DNA from: CAZQHK01 sp964593455
GTDB taxonomy: Bacteria > Muiribacteriota > CAYSPT01
Assembly: GCA_964593455.1 (NCBI GenBank)
Contig: CAZQHK010000022.1
Coordinates: 8,695 to 72,694 of the forward strand
DNA length: 64,000 nt
Direction: 5' to 3'
The position numbers and the translations under genes were made by a program. The notes beneath the pieces are model-generated. The model was given only the letters and a program-made list of their open reading frames with translations. It was not told the DNA's origin and did no database searches. The stretch's first letter is position 1; every line of letters begins with the position of its first letter. Below, one piece after another: positions 58,658-64,000 of this stretch.

Positions 58658-59542
58658 TTACTGATCACGGGACCTGAATTGTCTGAGTAATGCCGCCGTC
58701 CGCGAGTTCAAGAGAAACTGCATCACTTTCGGGCGTATCTCTCCCGTTTGCCCCGTTTCAAATGGAGAAGGTCCGAGGATCTCCTTGATCGGGTTTACCG
58801 GGTTAAGTTTGAACTCCACTTCCGGCATAGCCCGTACTCGGTCGAGATAGCCGGCGATTTTTTCCCTGGCCCCCTCGAGCGAGACCTGCGGATGCGTCCG
58901 GGCTATATTCTCCATGTGCCCGTGGAGTTTCTCGATGACCATCGGCTTGAGAGCCTGGTACTGCTCGCCGGTTAAGGAACGCAGTTTCTCCATGTGTGAC
59001 CGTGGTCCCTCGTTGCCGCTCTCTCCGATGCGCACCGGGTTGATCTCGCTTTTTGGGGGAATTATACAACTGACATAATACGTTACTACAACCTTCTGGC
59101 TTTCGTTAAGCACACTTTCCGCTTCCTCGGCCAGGTATTTGTACTCCTTGGCCGCTTCACTGACGGCTTTCATCAATCCCTGCTCCGTGTGATGGATCTC
59201 GCCCACCAACCGCTCTTCCGGGTCGCGGCCGGCTAAAAGCGTGTGCCTGAGAGCGGAAAAGGTCCTGCCGGCTGCGGGTGCATCCTGTGCCAGCCGATAG
59301 GTCAAGGTTTCTATAACCGTCTCGCGCCGGTCGTGAATGGATAGCAGGTCGTCGATCTGTTCACGGCTGAGATAAAGCACATTGAGCAGGTTTAAAATCT
59401 CGATGTCCCGCCGGACATTATGAACTTCCATAAGTTCCTTTTCATCCAGAAGTTCTTCCATGAAGGGCATCGCCTCAACCATACCCGGAACCGTCAGCAG
59501 GATTACCAAAACAACTGCAACTACCGGCTTGAAACGCATCAT
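58658..59542 (-). CDS. Secreted helical protein of unknown function
   Basis: A signal peptide (MRFKPVVAVVLVILLTVPGMVEA) precedes about 270 residues predicted to be mainly helical, with SREQIDDLLSIHDRRETVIE and SLTGEQYQALKPMVIEKLHG. The latter resembles the LTxxQ motif of Spy/CpxP-type periplasmic chaperones. There is no clear domain match over the full length. I use the ATG at 59542 with GTGAGG five bases upstream; the frame extends six codons further. It may belong to the operon beginning with the methyltransferase. Confidence 0.7.
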   Translation of the reverse strand: MMRFKPVVAVVLVILLTVPGMVEAMPFMEELLDEKELMEVHNVRRDIEILNLLNVLYLSREQIDDLLSIHDRRETVIETLTYRLAQDAPAAGRTFSALRHTLLAGRDPEERLVGEIHHTEQGLMKAVSEAAKEYKYLAEEAESVLNESQKVVVTYYVSCIIPPKSEINPVRIGESGNEGPRSHMEKLRSLTGEQYQALKPMVIEKLHGHMENIARTHPQVSLEGAREKIAGYLDRVRAMPEVEFKLNPVNPIKEILGPSPFETGQTGEIRPKVMQFLLNSRTAALLRQFRSRDQ

Positions 59543-59639
59543 AACCGCCTCACTTTCCATAGATCGATACTCATGTGTTCAATCGGTTAGATGCGTCAAA
59601 GCCTTACTTCGTTACAAAATTTTATAAAAAAAAATTTAA

Positions 59640-60260
59640 TCACTGAGAGATACCAATTTGACACTTCGCCAGCCTTAGCCGGCCTGAAAGGTACAGCTTG
59701 ATATCTTCTTTCAAATCCCGAATTGACTGGTAGCGGTCATGTTTGTGCCTGGCCATGCAAGTCATCACTACCGCTTCCAATTCAGGCGGGACCGCCCGCT
59801 CGGGAGCCCTGACCGACGGCACAACCGGACTCTCCGAACAAACCTGTTGCAGGATGTCCCACGGATTGTCGCCGGAAAAGGGCGGTTGCAGCGTAAGAAG
59901 TTCGTACAGCAGTGCACCCAGGGCATAGATATCTGAGCGCTGGTCCATCTCTTCCACCTGTCCCGCGGCCTGTTCGGGCGGCACATAAACCGGAGTCACT
60001 ACCACTGATCCGGCCATGGTTTTCATGATGTCGCCGCTCTCTTCCCGACCGGCTACGATCAGTTCCTCCCGGCTTCCGTCGTCCCGGCCGACGAGTTTGG
60101 CCAGGTACCGGACCTGGGGGCTCTCGTCATTATCCGCTACCCGTTTGAGATGCGGAACGGTCCTGATATCTCCGGACCGAACCAGTTCTACCACCGTCTG
60201 GACCCTGATAATCTCCACCGGACTTTCAAGATCGGATACGTACGATTCCAAAGGTTTCAC
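59640..60260 (-). CDS. HEAT-repeat protein fused to the C-lobe of a Ser/Thr kinase (no catalytic core)
   Basis: The first 65 residues resemble one or two HEAT repeats (DIRTVPHLKRVADNDES, PQVRYLAKLVG). The rest matches the C-terminal lobe of a PknB-type kinase: VYVPPEQAAG corresponds to the APE motif, RSDIYALGALLYELLTLQPP to helix F, and CMARHKHDRYQSIRDLKEDI to the final helices. The N-lobe, the HRD loop and DFG are missing, so it cannot phosphorylate. GTG start with GGAG seven bases upstream. It could be a deletion product or a pseudokinase-like scaffold. It ends 80 bases from the next gene. Confidence 0.7.
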   Translation of the reverse strand: MKPLESYVSDLESPVEIIRVQTVVELVRSGDIRTVPHLKRVADNDESPQVRYLAKLVGRDDGSREELIVAGREESGDIMKTMAGSVVVTPVYVPPEQAAGQVEEMDQRSDIYALGALLYELLTLQPPFSGDNPWDILQQVCSESPVVPSVRAPERAVPPELEAVVMTCMARHKHDRYQSIRDLKEDIKLYLSGRLRLAKCQIGISQ

Positions 60261-60279
60261 GTTTTTTCTCCAGGAGATG

Positions 60280-61392
60280 TCATGAACGGGCCGCCAGCTT
60301 GAAGAACTCTTCCTGCCCGTACACCAGTTTCATGGTAACACCCGGTAGAGCGGCTGAGTAATCGCCTCTCTCTTTACCGGCAATATACCGGAACCTCTCC
60401 GGCCGCTTATTGAGAACCACACCGTCAGGCCTGATATAGAAAAAAGGAAGAGGACAGTCTGTCGGTGCTCCGCAGGAACGACACTGGCCAAAATTAAGCC
60501 GCCGGTGAAACACCATCTGCTCTAGTTCGGGATCGAACTCGATATTGATTACCGCGCAGTAGTTTACTACCGACAGGCTCCCGCATGAAGCGCATTTGAT
60601 CCGGCGCTTCCCCCACTTATCGCCTTTTACCAGGGTAAACGTGGCGAGAGAAAACTCAACCTGATCGAGCTCTTCCCGGCTGACCATCGGTTTACCGTAA
60701 CGCTTCTGGAGCATTCCGGCGATGGTGGCCTGCGGTTTAAATGGCACGGTCTCGATCAGATCGAAGTGGGAGAATCCCGCCGCCGCGCTCCAACGCTGGT
60801 AATCTTCCAGCCCGGTCAGCCCGCCGTAAAGAAAAATACCCCCGCTTTTCTTGTACTCTTCCGGGAAAAAACGGGGAATACGGCCGGCCATAATTGGATC
60901 GCATACCATCAACATACCCGGCGATTTCAGCACCCGGTAGAGCTCTTTGATTACCCGGTCACGTTCGGTCGACAGATGGATAACGGCGTGAGAAAAAGCC
61001 GCATCCAGGTGACCGTCTTTGAACGGGAGTTGTTTTAAATTACTGTTCACAAACTCGGGATGGAATCCATGCCGGGCCAGAGCCAGGCGGCCTTTGGCCA
61101 GGAGATCCGGGCTCAAATCAACACCGATATAACGGAAACCCGGATACTTCATATTGAGGTAATACATATCAAACCCGCCGCCGCACCCGGCATCGAGGAT
61201 TGAGAGCTTTTTCCCATCGGTGTAGAAGGACTCGTGCTTCAGCGGGTGCCAGAGGCCCTGGGAGAGTTTTCTTACCTCCGACGGAATGAGCGGAAACAAG
61301 GGGTCGTACCGGTAACCCGCAAGCGACTTCTCCTCGCCGCTTTCAGCTTCCCGCCGATAGAGATCAATAATGTTTTTCTCGAAAATATCCAC
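60280..61392 (-). CDS. SAM-dependent methyltransferase with a C-terminal zinc-ribbon CpXC-like domain
   Basis: A class I methyltransferase (about 60-230) is shown by motif I LSILDAGCGGGFDMYYL, FRYIGVDLSPDLLAKGR and the post-motif LPFKDGHLDAAFSHAVIHLS. The C-terminal third (about 265-370) carries CASCGSLSVVNYC and CRSCGAPTDCP, a four-to-six-Cys pattern of the CpXC zinc-ribbon type. The methylated substrate is unknown. I start at GTG 61392, the first codon before the conserved region; the frame extends to 61455. The HEAT-pseudokinase gene follows 20 bases later on the same strand. Confidence 0.8.
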   Translation of the reverse strand: MDIFEKNIIDLYRREAESGEEKSLAGYRYDPLFPLIPSEVRKLSQGLWHPLKHESFYTDGKKLSILDAGCGGGFDMYYLNMKYPGFRYIGVDLSPDLLAKGRLALARHGFHPEFVNSNLKQLPFKDGHLDAAFSHAVIHLSTERDRVIKELYRVLKSPGMLMVCDPIMAGRIPRFFPEEYKKSGGIFLYGGLTGLEDYQRWSAAAGFSHFDLIETVPFKPQATIAGMLQKRYGKPMVSREELDQVEFSLATFTLVKGDKWGKRRIKCASCGSLSVVNYCAVINIEFDPELEQMVFHRRLNFGQCRSCGAPTDCPLPFFYIRPDGVVLNKRPERFRYIAGKERGDYSAALPGVTMKLVYGQEEFFKLAARS

Positions 61393-61610
61393 AATAAATC
61401 CACTCTTACATGTTATTGTATCAATTCGAGTCAGCAAGAGGCAACGGGCTGACAATCAAAACTATAGGTCGTGATGTCGGCACACTTGTGAAATATACAG
61501 CACCGGAATTCATTGTGTAACATACTGTTTTATATATCACTATTGTCACATGAATGGTGGGTTATATTCCGGATACAAGAGGTGTTGAACTTGCAACGGG
61601 ATAGAACTTT
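61393..61610. other. Intergenic region before the ABC-F attenuator
   Basis: AT-rich DNA between divergent units. It should contain the promoter of the attenuator transcript; TTGTCA-like and TATATA-like boxes occur near 61530-61580 but I cannot pair them confidently. No gene is visible. Confidence 0.35.
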
Positions 61611-61616
61611 CCGAAA

Positions 61617-61694
61617 GGAGAAACGATAATGGGCACTAAGAGAGACCGGGACGCGATGTCCCTGTAGGCGCTCTGGCTGTCTCTATCGTTTCTG
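61617..61694 (+). promoter_or_regulatory. Nested hairpin enclosing the upstream ORF of the ABC-F gene
   Basis: GAAACGATA around the leader start pairs with TATCGTTTC at 61684-61692. Inside it AGAGAC (61641-61646) pairs with GTCTCT, and GGGAC pairs with GTCCC around GCGAT. The leader ORF therefore lies within a long hairpin that a ribosome would have to open, so its movement or stalling would change the downstream folding and the terminator. Confidence 0.6.
61629..61667 (+). CDS. 12-residue leader peptide (ABC-F attenuator uORF)
   Basis: ATG with AAAGGAG eight bases upstream, peptide MGTKRDRDAMSL. Such short upstream ORFs sit before ABC-F resistance genes and control them through antibiotic-stalled ribosomes. 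Here it precedes a terminator and a decayed ABC-F gene. Confidence 0.65.
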   Translation: MGTKRDRDAMSL

Positions 61695-61726
61695 CTGTTT
61701 TCTCTCTATCCGGACCGGTAAGTACG

Positions 61727-61758
61727 GCCAGGCGGCAGCGCCTGGCTGTTTTATTTTG
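61727..61758 (+). terminator. Attenuator terminator before the ABC-F pseudogene
   Basis: GCCAGGCG pairs with CGCCTGGC over a four-base loop and is followed by TGTTTTATTTT. It lies 60 bases after the leader stop codon and about 115 bases before the ABC-F start, the usual place for a ribosome-mediated attenuator. Confidence 0.85.
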
Positions 61759-61873
61759 TCGGATACCCCCATCGAGCACTTCCTGAAAACATCTGCCGAA
61801 CAACTCCCAGCCAGGTAAAACACCACCAGTATATTGGCTATGTTAGTAACACTCAACCCACCTAAGGAGGGAA

Positions 61874-63001
61874 GTGATCTCTATGTTATTAATGCGAATT
61901 CAAAATCTGACATTCAGGTATCAAGACCAGGTTGAACTGCTCTTAAAAGACGTGAACGCATGTTTTGACCCTCGGCTACCTTCCCCAGAAGATTGTTTAC
62001 AATCCCGACACCGTGGTGGAAGACTATCTTTGGCAGGCACGTCCCTGTTTATCAGCTTTCAGACGGCGGACACGCCGTTACCTGGACGGGGAAACGGAAG
62101 ACCACTCGGCCCCGGGAGAATACGCGGAGGCCGGTGGATACCGCTTTGAGATAGAACTGGAGCAGACCATGGGCAGGTTCGGTTTTCAATCCGGAATCAT
62201 CCGGTCTTCGCTCGGCACTGTTAGCAGCGGAGAACGTACAAAACTCGGACTGGTCAGGATCCTGCTAACGAGTCCGGACATACTCCTGATGGACGAACCG
62301 ACCAACCATTTGGACCTGGATACGCTGCAGTGGCTCGAAGATTATCTGGCGCAATGCTTGCTGCCGTTCATCGTTGTGAGCCATGACCGGCGTTTCCTGG
62401 ACAGGTGTTGTAACACTATCTGGGAACTGGACGGCGGAGGCTTGCACGAGTACCGGGGAAACTACACCTGGTATTTGAACGCCAGGGACCAGGAGCGAAA
62501 GCCTCAGTAATAAGGCAAAAAACACTATGCGTCAGGCAAAGGCTATCGAGAAGAGAATCGAGTTGTCGATCGAACGGGAGGAGGCGAAAAAACCGGTTAT
62601 AGAAAAGGTACGTAAAGTTATTCTTAACAGCATCAGCCTGAAGAACAAGACTGTACTCGAGGTCAAGAACCTCGGCAAGATGTATGGTGATACCATTGTA
62701 TTCAGCGGTCTTTCTTTTCAGGTTCCCAATGGAGCCAGGCTGGCCGTCAGGGGAAAAAACGGGTGTGGAAAAACAACCCTTCTGGAGATACTCACCGCCC
62801 GTTTGAAAGCCAGCATCGGATCGTTTCGATGGGCGGCGCAGGCTGATATTGGGTATTTTTCCCAGGAACAGGAGACTTAAGACCCGAAAAACAGCATACT
62901 CCGGGACCATCTTGTTCGTATCGCATGACCGGTACTTCTCCAACAAACTGGCCACGCATGAACTGGACCTGGCCCGGCGCTTACTCCGATCGGTTTCCTG
63001 A
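61874..63001 (+). pseudogene. Decayed ABC-F ribosome-protection/translation ATPase gene
   Basis: Pieces of an ABC-F protein appear in order but in different frames. The start LLMRIQNLTFRYQDQVELLL breaks off at 61960, before the first Walker A, and the frame jumps to LGYLPQKIVYNPDTVVEDYL. The first signature LGTVSSGERTKLGLVRILL and Walker B DILLMDEPTNHLDLDTLQWL are intact up to two stops near 62508. The linker and second Walker A (AVRGKNGCGKTTLLEIL) run to a stop at 62880. Finally SILRDHL and then FVSHDRYFSNKL appear, with the second signature and Walker B deleted between them. At least three deletions or frameshifts make it non-functional. It overlaps the convergent gene by 21 bases. Confidence 0.88.
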
Positions 63002-64000
63002 TGGTTTACGGGATTGCCTATCCCGAGGGTTTCTGTCGGTGCGGGGTTTTCTACTCCCTCTCTCTCTTCCGGAGCGGCGGGAAGAGGATTCCGCACCGCT
63101 TCCTTTACCGGATACCGCCGCTGATTTTTCCGAAACAGGCCGTGTCCGATTCCGAGGTTTACTGGGCGGACCGGACACTTTCTTTCCACCGAAAGCGGAC
63201 AGGAGAACCGCGCCGAACCCGAGGAGCGCGAACAACAAATTCAACATCGCTCCGATAAAAGGAATAAACAGTGTGGCGGAAAAAATCAGTAATCCTACTG
63301 CCAGCGCCTTGACCGACACGTCGTTGGCTGGTTTTGTCAGCCGGCTGCCGATAAACAGCCCGATGCCGGTGAACCCCCAGGTAACTGAAAACCCGAGGAG
63401 CATGAAAAGTATGGGAATCAGCGGGATACCCACCAGGGTAACTCCCAGAAGAGCGACCAATACCGGGAATAGAATAAGCCCGAGCAGACCGGTGAGCAAG
63501 GACTTGCCCATCCTGGTCCTGATGGTGCGGTGAAGACATGTGGATCGTTCCGGCAGAAAAGCGAGGAACAGCGAGCCTATGGCCAGGGTGCCGATCAGGA
63601 AAAAGATTGGATAGATGAAGCGAAATCCCCCGCAGGAGCGTTTCTGCGGTTTATCTTTAAAACACGATCCCAATCCCAATTTCTTGAGCCGCAGAAACTG
63701 GAAAAACCGGCGGCCCACTTCGATCTCCACCCGGTTGCCTTTTACTACCGCCCCTTCTCTCAGCTTGATACGGCCGCCGATAACTACCGCTTCACCCTCG
63801 ATTCTGCCCTGGGGTTCGAGCACGCAATCTCCACCGATTACCAACGCGTCACCGGTCACGCTGCCTTTAACCAGGAGGTTACCGCCTAAAACCACCACAT
63901 CGTCCATGGATACCTCGGAACCAATTTCCAGGTCCCGTCCGATAATCACCCGGTCTTTATCATCGGCTTCCGCCTCCTGGGCTTCGCTCCAGGTAGGAAC
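62981..64000 (-). CDS. Bactofilin-like/polymer-forming N-domain with four membrane helices (runs off the window)
   Basis: The N-terminal region has short beta-helix-like repeats: VVLGGNLLVKGSVTGDALVI, GGDCVLEPQGRIEGEAVVIG and GRIKLREGAVVKGNRV. These are the pattern of polymer-forming bactofilin-type proteins. Hydrophobic helices follow (FIYPIFFLIGTLAIGSLFLA, LLTGLLGLILFPVLVALLGV and others), ending in a basic Ser/Arg-rich tail. The frame is open through the end of the window, with 17 extra residues before the GTG at 63949, so the true start is outside. It would be a membrane-associated scaffold; the precise role is unknown. Confidence 0.75.
   Translation of the reverse strand, partial: VPTWSEAQEAEADDKDRVIIGRDLEIGSEVSMDDVVVLGGNLLVKGSVTGDALVIGGDCVLEPQGRIEGEAVVIGGRIKLREGAVVKGNRVEIEVGRRFFQFLRLKKLGLGSCFKDKPQKRSCGGFRFIYPIFFLIGTLAIGSLFLAFLPERSTCLHRTIRTRMGKSLLTGLLGLILFPVLVALLGVTLVGIPLIPILFMLLGFSVTWGFTGIGLFIGSRLTKPANDVSVKALAVGLLIFSATLFIPFIGAMLNLLFALLGFGAVLLSAFGGKKVSGPPSKPRNRTRPVSEKSAAVSGKGSGAESSSRRSGRERGSRKPRTDRNPRDRQSRKPSGNRSE

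Noticed and set aside
62416..63189. A 257-codon frame on the minus strand under the ABC-F pseudogene
   Set aside because: It is the antisense shadow of ABC-F coding sequence, which has recognisable motifs in the plus frames.

Overview
The window is about 64 kb of bacterial chromosome from a motile, probably uncultured organism. It contains one run of exactly 100 Ns (57783-57882), so it is a scaffolded draft, probably a metagenome bin. The flagellar order fliL-fliM-fliY-fliO-fliP-fliQ-fliR-flhB-flhA, with a CheC-like FliY in place of a short FliN, is the arrangement known from spirochaetes, clostridia and some deep-branching phyla. The abundance of HEAT/TPR proteins, cyclase-TPR sensors and pilin-like proteins fits an uncultured lineage, but I cannot name a phylum. 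No rRNA, tRNA or CRISPR array is visible. One tmRNA gene is.

Layout. 1-7.7 kb, minus: flagellar export and switch operon, leaving the window inside flhA. 7.9-11.2 kb, plus: a MoaD/ThiS-like carrier, a leader or RNA behind a strong promoter, a family-4 uracil-DNA glycosylase and a secreted phospholipase-like protein. 11.3-16.3 kb, minus: a tightly overlapping operon of a multi-subunit amine/amino-acid dehydrogenase (2Fe-2S, FAD/NAD, 4Fe-4S, BFD-like and DAO-type subunits) ending in bifunctional ftcD. 16.4-17.8 kb: a GAF-HD-GYP-PilZ c-di-GMP protein. 17.9-19.8 kb: a hairpin repeat element, an unidentified structured RNA with terminator in front of a small MerR-type gene, and three micro-ORFs. 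19.8-26.1 kb, minus: a secreted protein, a 1183-aa HEAT-TM-TPR protein and a protein that looks like a catalytically dead primase/DnaB-helicase fusion. 26.4-26.9 kb: ssrA. 26.9-34.1 kb: a secreted TPR protein, a large unknown protein, an M48 protease with two YbjQ-family proteins, and nadA.

34.1-40.1 kb: a HEAT protein, nested hairpin repeats, a three-gene pseudopilin cassette and a glycine-zipper protein. 40.2-48.1 kb: an SSS symporter, a glucosylglycerate-synthase-like glycosyltransferase, a Cys-rich protein, a cyclase-TPR protein and glycerate kinase. 48.3-53.5 kb, plus: a second, diverged copy of the pseudopilin cassette that has lost the prepilin cleavage motif, followed by a fusion of two unrelated solute-binding proteins. 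53.5-54.8 kb: two single-domain cyclic-nucleotide sensors and a STAS protein. 55-57.5 kb: typA and a YchF-like protein without a GTPase site. 57.5-64 kb: remnants and small genes, namely a YaiI fragment at the gap, a truncated azoreductase, a HEAT-pseudokinase, a methyltransferase, a decayed ABC-F gene that still carries its upstream-ORF attenuator, and a bactofilin-like membrane protein leaving the window.

The most unusual items are the pseudo-primase/helicase operon, the hairpin element that sits inside locus-specific palindromes, the duplicated pseudopilin cassette with a solute-binding fusion, the structured RNA before the MerR-like gene, and the decayed ABC-F gene with its attenuator.
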